DNA from: Acidobacteriota bacterium
GTDB taxonomy: Bacteria; Acidobacteriota; Blastocatellia; RBC074
DNA length: 60,477 nucleotides
NCBI GenBank assembly: GCA_019639255.1
Contig: JAHBSF010000029.1
Span: 1 to 60,477, forward strand
Direction: 5' to 3'
In this document: piece after piece, positions 1 through 9,058 of the stretch
How the letters are laid out: the number at the start of each line of letters is the position of its first letter
Numbering within the stretch: the stretch's first letter is position 1
Program-made: the position numbers and the translations under genes
Notes under the pieces: generated by a model
Told to the model about the DNA's origin: nothing
The model's database searches: none
What the model saw: only the letters and a program-made list of their open reading frames with translations

Positions 1-38
1 CCGCGGCTGAAAAACTCAAAAACTTTGTTTACAGAGCC
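1..38. repeat. fragment of family D repeat
   Basis: The first bases closely match the outer part of the large inverted repeat at 44893-45187 (same run of a CGCGGCTGAAAAACTCAAA core). The window therefore probably begins inside another copy of this family D element. Between here and the stop codon of the next gene (about 100 bases) I see no gene. Confidence 0.6.
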
Positions 39-142
39 AACATGATTCGCGGCATCACTACCACGAATGAAAATACAAGACTTGCAGCTTCTATTTTCAT
101 CAGAGTACTGAACACCAAAATCGAAACCGCTTTAGATATCCG

Positions 143-3100
143 TTATCTTTCTTCCTTCTTTTCTACACGCAGCGCGCGCACGAACCGCTCGGGCGTCACA
201 TATCGCGTATGGTATCGCTGCCAGTCCTCGGGATGGCGCCTGTATGCGGGATCGTCTTCGAGTTTTCGGGGGGCCGTAGTGTAATCCTTCATTCCGTGAT
301 AGGGCAAAGGCAGCACGGTTTTTGAGAACGTGGAATTCAGATCCCCGTCCTTGATCCATCCGTCGCCGACGAATATGTAATCCCTGACCCATCCCTCGGG
401 CGGCGGCGGCAGGGCGGGGAAGCGCAACCTTACTTCATCGCCCGCATTGACGATCACCATGCGGTCGTCGATTTTTTCAAGCAGCTCCCTTACGTCTCCG
501 TGCCGCGTGTAATACCCGATGAGGTCGCGCCACCGCGGAGCGGTCGATTCGAGCACGTTATAATCGGGCAGCTCGGGCGAGGAATCATCGGCCTGCGTGA
601 AGCGCGAAAATCCCCGGTATCTCAATTCGGCGGCGGAAAGCTCGACGCGCTGTATTCTGTAAGTCGAATCGGGCAGCGCTTCGGCCCATTCGAGCCGATC
701 CCAGTATATTTCCATGTTCGTGCGCAGCCGCAGCCTTCGCTGCGCACCGGGACGAAAAATGCCGTTGAGGTCCAGCACGATCGTCTTGCGTTTGCCGGCC
801 GGAAAGCCCAGACCCGATCGGGCGGTCTTCCAGTTGCCCGCAGCATCGGGCGTCTCTATGCTCAATCCCTGCGGCGGCGGAAAGGAAGTCTGCCCGTAAG
901 CGATATTGATCGAGCCGTCGGTCGGATGCAGGAATCCGTCGCCGATCAGATAAATCCGTTCGGCTGCATCTGCGGGCAGTTCGAGTTCCACCCAGTGATC
1001 GCGCGTCACGCCCTGGTAAAGTCCCTTGCCGAACGTATCGAGGTACTTTTCATCCAGATCCCGTATCAGATGAGTTACGTCGGCGCCGAGATCGTCAACT
1101 GCATGCTCAAAGGGCTGCGTTTTTTTTGCAGCGTAAAGGCGAAGCGGCGGCGGCGGCACGGCAAAACGTTCGTCGGCGAAAACTTCGCTGCCCTCGGGAT
1201 GATCGACTACCATAAGCGAATAATGGTCGAGGTAGTACGTTTCCCACAGTTCCGCCGTCACGCGCAGATCGTAATAACCGTCGCGCGGCGCAAGCTGATC
1301 GCCGCGAATGCGGAACCATTCTTGCGTCTGATAGATTCCGGCCACTACCTGCGCGTTTATGTGAAGCCCGAGCGCGGGCGACCACGGCGCGGCGTCCTTT
1401 ACATAACTGATCTGGCGGCCGTCCCAGGCGAACAGCATCGGGCAGGAGCCCTTCAGCCGCTGTTCGGCAAGGATGGATTCATCGGCCCTGAGTTCAAACT
1501 CGGCCTGCACCGATCCGTTCGGCCATACTATGCGCGCTACATCGACCTCGGTCATATCGCCGAGTCCGAAATGCAGCACGGGCGAGGATATGATCTGCTT
1601 TTGCGTAAGCAGTCCGGCGCGAATCTCGATTTCGCCCCCGATGCCGAATGAATTTATGCGCTGATCGCCGGTGGATTTTGCGGCGCGCGTGCGGATCTTT
1701 TGATGGTGATAATTTTTGGCTCCGCGATTGATGAACTGCACGACTCCGCCGTCGCGCAGCCCCACCATATCCAGCCGCCCGTCGTCGTTGATATCGATGA
1801 TCGCAATGCGTTGCGCATCGAGCGGGCCAACCGTTTCGCGAAACGCGTTTTTTTCGTCGCTCAGATAAACGCCCGCAGCGGTAACGATGAGATCCAGCCC
1901 GCCGTTGTTGTCGAAATCCGCAACAAACATTACCAACGGATCGGCGGATTCGCTCGGCGCGGGGATTCCCGAGGCGAGTTCTACACTCGCACCCGCTTCG
2001 GATACGGTGAACAGTTTTCCGCTGCGGTCAAGCGCCGCAAAATCGGCTATGCCGTCGCGGTCGAGGTCCGCAGACGCAATGGCGCGAATACCGGAGAGAT
2101 TCTGAGCGGTACTGCCCGGTCTGTATTCTCCGAGGCGTTCGTTGAGAAAAATGCTGAGGTTGCCGCGAGCATCGAGCAGCGCCGCATCCGGATCGCCGTC
2201 GCCGTCGATATCGGCCGCAGCAAACGCGCGCAGATCCGTTACGCCCGCAAACGGACGCAGATCGTTGAACGTTCCGTCGCCGTTATTCCGCAGCACTACG
2301 GGAGCGCCATTGGCCGCGCCTAAGAGCACGTCGAGATCGCCGTCCAGATCTATGTCGATTGCCCACGCGCCTACATACGCCGCGCGCGTCACGCTTGCGG
2401 GCAGCTTCGCCCTGTCGGTTACGTCGATAAACCGCCCCGCGTTTTCCTGCTTGTATATGAGCACTCCTGCCGCGCCGGCGAGCACGAGATCGGTTTTGAA
2501 ATCGTAGTCCAGATCCACGCCGAGCACGGCGTTGGGCCCGAGCGGCGGGCTTCCCATCGCTCCCGGAAACGGCAATCTCGCTCCGCCGGCGATTTGCAGT
2601 TCGTTGTGATTGGCAAGCAGCAGCGAGAGCCTTCCCTCGTCGTTCAATGGGACGGCTCCGATCCACTCCCATCTGCCTGCGGGAGCATCGGGGAGCGGCT
2701 GCGATTCAAAGCTCAATTCGCCGTCGTGTGGGGCAGGAGATGAAGACGGCGAGGGCAGCTTGAGGAATTTCAGAAACGGATCGCTGATGAATTCGGGCGG
2801 CGTTTTTACGTCGTTGAGGCTCTTGCGGTAGGCGGGCACGCGCAGCAGCGTATTGCGCAGATAAGCGATTGATGTCGATGCGGCGCGCACATCGGCATCG
2901 GAAGTCTCGCGCAGTACTCCCAGTTGCCGTCTGGCTTCCTCCGGCCAACCGCCGGAGTTTTCAAGAAGTTTTGCTGCGGCTTTTTTAAGCGTTTCAACGT
3001 CGTTGCGTTTTGCAGCGATTCTTGCAAGATCTACGAGCACGGCGATGTTGTCGGAATCCAGAGCGAGAATTTGCTCCAACCGGCGCTGAGCCCCCAGGTC

Positions 3101-3619
3101 TGCGTTTTCATCGGATTGGCGTTCGACTTCCTGCGCGAGCGCATAAAGCGCTTTAAGGTTTCCGGCGTCGAGCGAGACGGCCTTTTCGAAATGCGCAATC
3201 GCTTCCGGGAGCTTGCCGCGCCGCGATTCGATCAAACCGAGCAGCGATTCTATGCGACTGTCTGCGGGCGCAAGCGATCGCGCGCGTTCGACCATTTCAT
3301 ACGCGGCGTCGAATTCCTGCTGGCGCACCGATAGCAGCCCGAGGTTGGCCCACGCTGCGGGTTCACCGGGAGCGATTTCCGTAGCGCGCGTCAGTTTTTC
3401 CCGCGCGCGCACATCCTCTCCGGTCTGCAAGCCGGCGAGTCCGACGTAGAATGCTGAAACGAGTTCGCGGTATTGATTGCTGCCCGGTTGAGGCAGACCT
3501 GCAGGACGCGCGCAGGAAAGAGCAAGAAGAGAGACCACGGAACAAACGGAATAAACGGAAATAACGGAAAGAAGCCTGCATATTCGGTAAATTCCGCGTG
3601 TTGTGTACTCTCTGTTCAT
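143..3619 (-). CDS. TPR and FG-GAP/VCBS repeat lipoprotein
   Basis: Predicted 1158-residue exported lipoprotein of unknown substrate. The N-terminus has a hydrophobic stretch ending in a lipobox-like LALSC. TPR-type helices follow (about residues 40-230). Next come FG-GAP/VCBS beta-propeller repeats with Dx(D/N)xDGxxD loops such as DIDLDGDLD and DIDGDGDPD (about 300-600), then an ASPIC/UnbV-like part and a long beta-rich C-terminal region. The start at 3619 is chosen because its ATG overlaps the upstream stop as ATGA, giving translational coupling with the selenoprotein gene; a longer reading frame exists upstream but lies inside that gene. The stop codon TAA lies in a family A repeat half (AAAGATAACGG), and the signal peptide is also repeat-derived. 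The domain mix is common in Acidobacteriota, but its role is not established. It is the last gene of the MFS-AhpD-lipoprotein operon. Confidence 0.85.
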   Translation of the reverse strand: MNREYTTRGIYRICRLLSVISVYSVCSVVSLLALSCARPAGLPQPGSNQYRELVSAFYVGLAGLQTGEDVRAREKLTRATEIAPGEPAAWANLGLLSVRQQEFDAAYEMVERARSLAPADSRIESLLGLIESRRGKLPEAIAHFEKAVSLDAGNLKALYALAQEVERQSDENADLGAQRRLEQILALDSDNIAVLVDLARIAAKRNDVETLKKAAAKLLENSGGWPEEARRQLGVLRETSDADVRAASTSIAYLRNTLLRVPAYRKSLNDVKTPPEFISDPFLKFLKLPSPSSSPAPHDGELSFESQPLPDAPAGRWEWIGAVPLNDEGRLSLLLANHNELQIAGGARLPFPGAMGSPPLGPNAVLGVDLDYDFKTDLVLAGAAGVLIYKQENAGRFIDVTDRAKLPASVTRAAYVGAWAIDIDLDGDLDVLLGAANGAPVVLRNNGDGTFNDLRPFAGVTDLRAFAAADIDGDGDPDAALLDARGNLSIFLNERLGEYRPGSTAQNLSGIRAIASADLDRDGIADFAALDRSGKLFTVSEAGASVELASGIPAPSESADPLVMFVADFDNNGGLDLIVTAAGVYLSDEKNAFRETVGPLDAQRIAIIDINDDGRLDMVGLRDGGVVQFINRGAKNYHHQKIRTRAAKSTGDQRINSFGIGGEIEIRAGLLTQKQIISSPVLHFGLGDMTEVDVARIVWPNGSVQAEFELRADESILAEQRLKGSCPMLFAWDGRQISYVKDAAPWSPALGLHINAQVVAGIYQTQEWFRIRGDQLAPRDGYYDLRVTAELWETYYLDHYSLMVVDHPEGSEVFADERFAVPPPPLRLYAAKKTQPFEHAVDDLGADVTHLIRDLDEKYLDTFGKGLYQGVTRDHWVELELPADAAERIYLIGDGFLHPTDGSINIAYGQTSFPPPQGLSIETPDAAGNWKTARSGLGFPAGKRKTIVLDLNGIFRPGAQRRLRLRTNMEIYWDRLEWAEALPDSTYRIQRVELSAAELRYRGFSRFTQADDSSPELPDYNVLESTAPRWRDLIGYYTRHGDVRELLEKIDDRMVIVNAGDEVRLRFPALPPPPEGWVRDYIFVGDGWIKDGDLNSTFSKTVLPLPYHGMKDYTTAPRKLEDDPAYRRHPEDWQRYHTRYVTPERFVRALRVEKKEER
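3528..3571. repeat. family A repeat inside a coding sequence
   Basis: A half-copy of the family A intergenic repeat lies within the start of the lipoprotein gene. Read on the minus strand, its TTCCGTNT-type units are translated as the hydrophobic part of the signal peptide ([12 protein letters not shown]). The same bases elsewhere in the window are intergenic. Confidence 0.75.
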
Positions 3620-4200
3620 TTGCCTGATTGCCAGTCTTCTTTCTTCCCCCGACCGACGCCGAGCGCGTCCGCTACGCGGTTGATGTAATTGAACCACGAC
3701 GCAATGAGCGTGATTTGCAGGATAGCCGTATCGTCGAAACCTACGGCCCGCAATTTATCATGATCGTCGGGCGTGAGGCGAGTTGCGTCATTGGTCAACT
3801 GCACGACGTAATCCAGCATGACGCGGTCCTGTTCGCTTATGGGTGCAGTGCGGTAATCCTCGCGCAATCGCGCTACCATTTCTTCATCGAGCGTCACCAT
3901 ACGCAGAAACTCTGCGTGGGATTCCAGTCAGTAAAAGCACCGGTTCTGCACCGAAACGAGCGTCGCGATCATTTCGTGCTGATCGCGGCGCAGCGGAAGA
4001 TTCGGCGAGAGCATTTCGCCGTATCCGGCGAAGATGTGATGCAATGCTTCGGGAATCAGCGTATGCGACATCACAATGCTGTCGCCGCCGGGCGATCGCG
4101 TATGCGAGTACTCTACGGGATAAGGCGCGCGCGCAAGCTCCAGCGCGCGGCGCAGCTTCTCGTCCGCCTCTTCGGGCGGGATCGTGCGAATCCACGTCAT
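3616..4200 (-). CDS. AhpD-like peroxidase, predicted selenoprotein (UGA91 = Sec)
   Basis: Alkylhydroperoxidase D/carboxymuconolactone decarboxylase-like protein, 194 residues if the in-frame TGA at 3928-3930 is read through. The reading frame continues seamlessly on both sides of the TGA. The codon sits exactly where the second cysteine of the AhpD CxxCxxxH motif belongs: C88-F-Y-U91-L-E-S-H95. The downstream half (VTLDEE... to GRGKK) is the expected helical C-terminal part of the family. A short hairpin begins 10 nt after the TGA and fits a bacterial SECIS. The family would reduce peroxides through the CxxU/CxxC redox pair. The ATG is preceded by GAGGAG and lies 1 nt after the stop of the MFS gene; its own stop overlaps the lipoprotein start as ATGA. 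AhpD-like Sec proteins are known from metagenomes. The alternative is a Cys-to-stop mutation or sequencing error, less likely given the exact position and hairpin. Confidence 0.82.
3901..3917 (-). promoter_or_regulatory. SECIS-like hairpin downstream of UGA
   Basis: On the minus strand the bases ACGCAGAGTTTCTGCGT form a hairpin with a 6-bp stem (ACGCAG/CTGCGT) and loop AGTTT, or a 7-bp stem with a 3-nt loop. In the 5-nt loop form the G is the second loop base and lies 18 nt after the UGA. Both features agree with published bacterial SECIS rules (a G among the first two loop bases, 16-37 nt from UGA). It is within the coding sequence, as expected for bacteria. Confidence 0.72.
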
Positions 4201-4201
4201 C

Positions 4202-5458
4202 TCAAATCATCTCCTCGTTCGATATTGCAAACGCAGGATAAGTTTTAAGCCTCAGCAGCAGCGCCCCAGCAAGCAGCGTCGATGCGGCGCATATCGCGAG
4301 CGCCGCTGTGTAAGAACCCGTCCTGTCGAATCCCAGCCCGGCCAGCGCCGGCCCCGTCACTCCGCCGAGCGGCACGGTCAGAAACAGATAGCTGTAAAGC
4401 TCGCCGAACGAGCGCAGCCCGAAATACCTGCTCACGAGATAAGGCACAGTAGCCGTCTCCGCACCGTAGCCCAATCCGACCAGAAACGCCGCCGCATACG
4501 CTGCCGCATCCTTCGCTCCAGCCAGGAGCATCAGCAATCCCAGAACGATTACCATGAATCCGAAAATCGCCACGCGCGGCGCAAAAAAACGGTCGAGCAG
4601 ATACCCGGTCGATACCCTGGCCGCCAGGCTCGCCGCGCCGAAAATCGATACCACTGCCGCTGCGCTTGCAGCAGTCATTCCGCGATCGCTGAGCATCGGA
4701 GCCAGATGTATCTGACACGCCTGCACGCTTGCGGAGACGATGAAAAACGCGGCGATCATTATCCAGAACGTTTCGCCGCCGAGCGCTTCGCGCCGGTTAA
4801 GTCCGGTAAGTACAGTCGCAGGTTTCTGCGCGTCGGCTGCGCCGGGTTCGGGTTCCTTCAGGAAAAACAACATTACCGCAACGCCGCCGCCGAGCACGAG
4901 CGCTCCCAGCAGCGCATACGACAACCTCCATCCGAATGCATCGATGAGCGCCTGCGCCGCAGGCGGCCAGATTATGCCGCCAAGCCCCGTGCCGCCCATC
5001 GCAAGACCCATCGCAAGTCCGCGCCGCCGGTCGAACCATCGCGCAATGAGGCTCGCGTGAGGCACGGCGGAAGTTCCGGGACCGAGCAGTCCCATTACGA
5101 TAAACAGAATATACAGATGCCACAGATGCAGCGACAGCAGCGCAAGCGATGCGAACAGTGCGCCGAACATCGTCATCGAAAACAGTATCAGCCTTCTCGG
5201 GCCGATGCGGTCGGTCAGATGCCCCACAACCGGCATGCTCGCCAGCGCCGCAAGCGAGGCCAGCGTAAAGGCCAGCGACACCTCGCCCCTCGACCATCCG
5301 AAATTATCTCCGAGCGGCTTGATGAAGATTCCGAATGTGTTTACGAGAAGCGACCCGAAATGCAGAAAAAGGCCGACGGCCGACGCCCCGATTACCGCCC
5401 AGGCGCGCGCCTGCACCTCGATGTCGCTGTTTGTTCCGGTAGTAGGGGATTGCACCAT
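4202..5458 (-). CDS. MFS transporter (OxlT/monocarboxylate-like)
   Basis: 418-residue inner-membrane major facilitator with about 12 hydrophobic segments. The loop 2-3 signature GHLTDRIGPRRL and the paired loop in the second half (GYLLDRFFAPRV) are visible. A duplicate half-structure separated by a charged linker (EPEPGAADAQ) is typical of the family. The pattern resembles the oxalate/formate or monocarboxylate porter branch, but the substrate cannot be told. Start 5458 is preferred over 5479 because the extra seven residues are encoded by the adjoining family A repeat. No clear Shine-Dalgarno is seen. It is the first gene of an operon: its TGA is one base before the selenoprotein ATG. Confidence 0.87.
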   Translation of the reverse strand: MVQSPTTGTNSDIEVQARAWAVIGASAVGLFLHFGSLLVNTFGIFIKPLGDNFGWSRGEVSLAFTLASLAALASMPVVGHLTDRIGPRRLILFSMTMFGALFASLALLSLHLWHLYILFIVMGLLGPGTSAVPHASLIARWFDRRRGLAMGLAMGGTGLGGIIWPPAAQALIDAFGWRLSYALLGALVLGGGVAVMLFFLKEPEPGAADAQKPATVLTGLNRREALGGETFWIMIAAFFIVSASVQACQIHLAPMLSDRGMTAASAAAVVSIFGAASLAARVSTGYLLDRFFAPRVAIFGFMVIVLGLLMLLAGAKDAAAYAAAFLVGLGYGAETATVPYLVSRYFGLRSFGELYSYLFLTVPLGGVTGPALAGLGFDRTGSYTAALAICAASTLLAGALLLRLKTYPAFAISNEEMI

Positions 5459-5463
5459 AATGC

Positions 5464-5556
5464 AGAGATGACGGAACAAACGAAAATAGACGAAACAAAC
5501 GGAAAGTACGATTTCTTCCGTCTGTTCTGTTTATTTTCGTTTGTTCCGTTATCTCT
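5464..5556. repeat. family A palindromic repeat
   Basis: Imperfect inverted repeat with AGAGATGACGGAACAAACG on the left and the complement ending CGTTTGTTCCGTTATCTCT on the right. It fills the gap between the TonB receptor gene's 3' end and the MFS start. It could act as a hairpin terminator for the receptor transcript or merely be a dispersed repeat. Confidence 0.85.
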
Positions 5557-5566
5557 CTTTTCTCAT

Positions 5567-8548
5567 TCAGAAGGCCACTCTTACCGCAAACTGAAACGCG
5601 CGCGGTCCGCCCGTGCCGAATACGCCGCCCGCCGTAGTCACCGCGCGCCCGAATCCCGAAGACCTCAGATATCCGGGCGAGGTCGGATTTGGGTCGTCGC
5701 GGGTAAGCGCGTTTGTGAATCCCGAATAATTCACGTTCGACACGCCGAGTATGTTCGTCATGTTGAAAAGATTGAAGACCTCCGCAATCGGTTCGATCGA
5801 CAACCTCTCGTTGAGTCTCACCGCCCGCGACAACCTCAGGTCGAAGGAATTGAATCCGTCGTTGAACCTTGCCTCGTCGCTCACCGTGGGCAACGGCGCG
5901 CCGTTGATTCCGCCGCGCGAATTGATTTCGTTGATGAACAGGTTCAGATCCGCCCCGGTTTTGAACAATCGCCCTCCGGCGTTGCGTTGCAGTACGGGTA
6001 TGCGCGAACTCGCGTCGGGCAGCAGTATGTCCATCGGCACGCCGGAGGCCATAGTCCATATCGGAGACAGGCGCAAACCCAGCGGCATTTCAAATACGCC
6101 GGAGAATGTAAAACGATGGCGCTGATCGTTGGGCGTCGGGCCGTATTCCAGCCCTATGTTGCGCGGATCTACTGGACCGTTCAGAAACGGTATCTGGTCG
6201 TCGTTCGCAAAATTGAATGCTTTCGACAGCGTGTACGAAACGCGGAACTGCGAGCCGCGCGCAAACCTGCGTTCGAGGCCCAGAAGCATCGCATCATACT
6301 TTGTTTTGGCCGAGGATTCGAGATTCACCACGCGGTCGGGTCCGCCCACCGAGGGCGAGAATATCGTGGCTATGGTCCTTCCCAGTATGAAGTGCGTTCC
6401 GAAGCCGTGCAGGTAATCTGCGCGCAGCACGTAATCGCGCGCAAATTCCCACTGCAACCCGAAGTTCGTCTGCTGGATCATCGGGTTCTGCAAGTCGTTG
6501 TCGATGATGTTGAGGCCCGTGGCTCCCGCGCCCGGCAGCACAAACCCGGTGAAGGGACTCGCAAGCGTCGGCGCGCCGGGACGGAATCTTCCGGTAGCCG
6601 GGTCGATGAAGATCGGCGCTCCCGTCGGATCGCTCAGCGCGTTTCCTGCGCGCACCTCTATCGCAAGCGCGCGGCCGTCCAACCCGCGTTCGAGCGACTG
6701 TATCTGGAGCACTACGCGGTCGTAATAAATCCCGTAGCCCCCGTGCAGGCTGAAGCGGCCGTCGCGCGTCGCCCAGTTGAAGCCGAAGCGCGGCCCGAAA
6801 TTGTTCCGGTCGCGCTTGCGGTCGCCGCGCAGAAACGGGCGCAGAATGGGATTGATTTCATTATATCGGCTGACGTTTTTTACGTCGGTGTCGAGTTCGT
6901 AGCGTAATCCGAGATTGAGCGTCAACTGCGGCCGCACACGCCAGTCGTCCTGAAAGAAGAACGCAAGATGCGTGTTGTCGGAATCGGGCAGGTCGAGCGC
7001 GCGCGCGGGCGTTGCGCTGCGCAGCGTGACGGCGAAAAGAAGATCGCCGTCGTCTATGCGCCCGTCGCCGTTGTGATCGAAGCCCGCAAAATCCTGCACC
7101 AGTTCTATGCGCCCCTGCTGGAATACGCCGAGATTGAACTCCGCGTCTACGCGCTGCACCTCGCCGCCGAAACGCAGCGCGTGCGCGCCCGCGAGCTTTG
7201 AGAATACGTCGGAGAACTGTATGCGGTTGATCGTCGTGCCCTGCGGCACGCGGAAAGAAACGCCGTCCTGTAGCGACGGAAACGTCAGTTGCGGGCCCGA
7301 GGAGAGCGGCGCCGTGTCGTTGCGAAAACGGTTGAAGCTGAAGCTGAAGCTGTTTACCGCCGAATTCGACGCGGTGCTCGTCAGATTTGCGAGCACCGAG
7401 TTGTAGCGGTTGCGGCTCTGCTGCCGCTGCGATGCGGACCCTATGGGCCGCTCGAGCGTGCTTGCGCCCGTGTCCTCGGCCTTTTCGCCCGAATAACGAA
7501 TGCTCAACTGATTGCTGTTCGATACCAGCCAGTCGAAGCGGCCCGTCCCCAGCACGTCTCTCAGAGGCGCGGCGGCGAATGTACGCGTGATTGTGCGCGC
7601 CGCGACGTTGCGCTCGCCCACAAGCACGGCCCCGTCCTGATTGCGGTATTCAAAGGCGCCGAACCAGAAAGCGCGGTCTTTTACTACGGGGCCGCCGACG
7701 CCGAAAGCATACTGCTGGCGGTCAAACGATGGCTTGGGATTTGCACTGTCAAATGTGGCCGGAAGCCCCTGCAATGCGTCGTCGCGGAAGAAAAACGATC
7801 CCGATCCGTGCAGTTCGTTGGTCCCGGATTTCGTGACCACGTTTATGACCGAGGAAGCCGAGCGACCGAGTTCGGCCGAAAAACGGCTCGTGGCGATCTG
7901 GAATTCCTGCACGGCTTCCTGCGTCACGTTGAGCAACGGACCTCCGACGGCATCGTCGTTGTTGTCGGTCCCGTCGATGGTCACGTTGCCCCCGCGCCCT
8001 AATTGTCCGGCCGAGGAAATAAGGACGCTGTTGGATTTTGTAGGATCGAAATTCGGCGCCGGCGCGTTTCCGGGCACAAGCAGTGCGAGTTCGAGGAAGT
8101 TGCGCCCGTTGAGCGGCAGATTGCCGATCGCGCGCGGCGTAATGACGCCGTCTATTACCGCGGAATTCAGATTGACGAGCGGCGCCGGGCTGACCAGATC
8201 CTCATGTCCGTCGCTGATCTGCCCGACTTCGAGCGCAAAATCCCGGTTGACGACCTGCCCCACGCCGAGCACAAGCCCGAGCACGCGCAGCATCCTGAAG
8301 CCGTCCTGCCGGATCTCGACTTCGTATTCGCCCGGCGCGAGATTCGCAAATGCATACAACCCCTCGCCGTTGGTCGTCGTCTCTCGCGCGGCGGCGGTTG
8401 CCGTGTTCGTCGCCTTTACTCTCGCCCCGACAATGACCGCTCCCGCAGGGTCGGTGACGCGCCCGGAAAGCATAGACGCCGCGGGCTGCGCCTGCGTCGG
8501 CGCAACAAGCCCTGCAAGCAGTGCGATGACTACAAAACACTTTTTCAT
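5567..8548 (-). CDS. TonB-dependent receptor, Oar-like
   Basis: 993-residue outer-membrane protein. Signal peptide at residues 1-20 (MKKCFVVIALLAGLVAPTQA), then a carboxypeptidase regulatory-like (CarboxypepD_reg) Ig-fold domain at about 25-105 (GRVTDPAGAVIVGARV). A plug-like region with LPLNGRNF follows (about 130-245), then a long series of amphipathic beta strands, ending in an aromatic C-terminal residue (VRVAF) as for outer-membrane barrels. This architecture is abundant in Acidobacteriota and is thought to import large carbon substrates. The substrate is not predictable here. It seems monocistronic and is flanked by family A repeats on both sides. Confidence 0.9.
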   Translation of the reverse strand: MKKCFVVIALLAGLVAPTQAQPAASMLSGRVTDPAGAVIVGARVKATNTATAAARETTTNGEGLYAFANLAPGEYEVEIRQDGFRMLRVLGLVLGVGQVVNRDFALEVGQISDGHEDLVSPAPLVNLNSAVIDGVITPRAIGNLPLNGRNFLELALLVPGNAPAPNFDPTKSNSVLISSAGQLGRGGNVTIDGTDNNDDAVGGPLLNVTQEAVQEFQIATSRFSAELGRSASSVINVVTKSGTNELHGSGSFFFRDDALQGLPATFDSANPKPSFDRQQYAFGVGGPVVKDRAFWFGAFEYRNQDGAVLVGERNVAARTITRTFAAAPLRDVLGTGRFDWLVSNSNQLSIRYSGEKAEDTGASTLERPIGSASQRQQSRNRYNSVLANLTSTASNSAVNSFSFSFNRFRNDTAPLSSGPQLTFPSLQDGVSFRVPQGTTINRIQFSDVFSKLAGAHALRFGGEVQRVDAEFNLGVFQQGRIELVQDFAGFDHNGDGRIDDGDLLFAVTLRSATPARALDLPDSDNTHLAFFFQDDWRVRPQLTLNLGLRYELDTDVKNVSRYNEINPILRPFLRGDRKRDRNNFGPRFGFNWATRDGRFSLHGGYGIYYDRVVLQIQSLERGLDGRALAIEVRAGNALSDPTGAPIFIDPATGRFRPGAPTLASPFTGFVLPGAGATGLNIIDNDLQNPMIQQTNFGLQWEFARDYVLRADYLHGFGTHFILGRTIATIFSPSVGGPDRVVNLESSAKTKYDAMLLGLERRFARGSQFRVSYTLSKAFNFANDDQIPFLNGPVDPRNIGLEYGPTPNDQRHRFTFSGVFEMPLGLRLSPIWTMASGVPMDILLPDASSRIPVLQRNAGGRLFKTGADLNLFINEINSRGGINGAPLPTVSDEARFNDGFNSFDLRLSRAVRLNERLSIEPIAEVFNLFNMTNILGVSNVNYSGFTNALTRDDPNPTSPGYLRSSGFGRAVTTAGGVFGTGGPRAFQFAVRVAF

Positions 8549-8579
8549 GACTGATCGGATTCCTGCGTGAGGGGACGGA

Positions 8580-8603
8580 GTTATTCCGTTTGTTCCGTTA
8601 TCT
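8580..8603. repeat. half copy of family A repeat
   Basis: The right arm only (TTATTCCGTTTGTTCCGTTA and following TCT) is present between the TonB receptor start and the end of the small coiled-coil gene. No matching left arm is found nearby. Confidence 0.7.
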
Positions 8604-8634
8604 ATGTTCTACTCTTGAATGTGATCTGGTTTGA

Positions 8635-8829
8635 TCAGGAAGAGAGTAGCGACAGAATCTCCACCTGATTGGCCAGTATCCGTTCCTGATTCGCCTGTAT
8701 GCGCTCCTGGTTGGCCAGTATCGCCTCCTGCCGCGCAAGCAGTACGTCCAGCTTCTCCTGGTTCTCTTCGATACGCTTCTGGTTGGCCAGTATCAACTGC
8801 TGATTCGCAATTATTTCCTCGGTAGACAT
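8635..8829 (-). CDS. small coiled-coil protein copying the activator N-terminus
   Basis: 64-residue protein made almost entirely of seven-residue units of the type ILANQxR, predicted as a continuous helix/coiled coil. Residues 5-44 align without gaps to residues 5-44 of the sigma-54 activator at 9059-10255, with 27 of 40 positions identical by my count (shared IIANQQ, ILANQ, QEKLD, LLA). There is no other domain, signal peptide or membrane segment. Start 8829 has GGAG 8-9 bases upstream; longer reading frames upstream run through the promoter and look non-coding. A sigma-54 promoter lies 57 bases upstream. I infer that the protein can form mixed coiled coils with the activator and modulate it; this is not known biology. 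Confidence 0.78.
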   Translation of the reverse strand: MSTEEIIANQQLILANQKRIEENQEKLDVLLARQEAILANQERIQANQERILANQVEILSLLSS

Positions 8830-8885
8830 AAAACTCTGCTCCTTCCAGCCGCTTCCAATGAGGTTTTCCGAATTTCCTGCATGCC

Positions 8886-8901
8886 AGCAATTCCCCTGCC
8901 G
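8886..8901 (-). promoter_or_regulatory. sigma-54 (RpoN) promoter of the small coiled-coil gene
   Basis: Minus-strand CGGCAGGGGAATTGCT carries the -24 GG and -12 GC ten bases apart and matches the GGCA...TTGCT consensus well. Transcription would start near 8875, leaving about 46 nt before the ATG at 8829. The gene for a sigma-54 activator lies directly upstream. Confidence 0.72.
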
Positions 8902-9023
8902 CACGCTTCCCCGTATGCCCCGACCATACCTCATTCCATTCAATATGAAAGAGTTATAATTCTTTTGCCGCCCCATTCCCCGCGCCCTCATTCAATGACG
9001 GGGGCGCGATATTAAACGTTTTG

Positions 9024-9057
9024 CGCGATATATCACGGCTTGCAGTGATATATCGCG
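9024..9057. promoter_or_regulatory. 34-bp perfect palindrome, candidate activator binding site
   Basis: Two exact 13-bp arms (CGCGATATATCAC and its complement) are separated by 8 bases. It starts one base past the activator stop codon and lies about 150-180 bases upstream of the predicted sigma-54 start site. That is a usual distance for an enhancer-binding protein site. There is no U-tract after it on the minus strand, so an intrinsic terminator is unlikely. Confidence 0.6.
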
Positions 9058-9058
9058 G

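Noticed and set aside
3928-4200. Two separate short genes at 3616-3900 and 3928-4200
   Set aside because: They share one frame and one AhpD motif broken only by TGA with a SECIS-like hairpin, so a single Sec-containing gene explains both better.
4184-6907. A 907-residue open frame on the plus strand
   Set aside because: It is antisense to the TonB receptor and MFS genes, is very rich in Arg/His/Gln, and has no recognisable domain. It is a shadow of high-GC codon use.
9024-9057. Intrinsic terminator of the sigma-54 activator gene
   Set aside because: The palindrome is AT-rich in its stem and lacks a U-tract. Its position and perfect symmetry fit a protein-binding site better.
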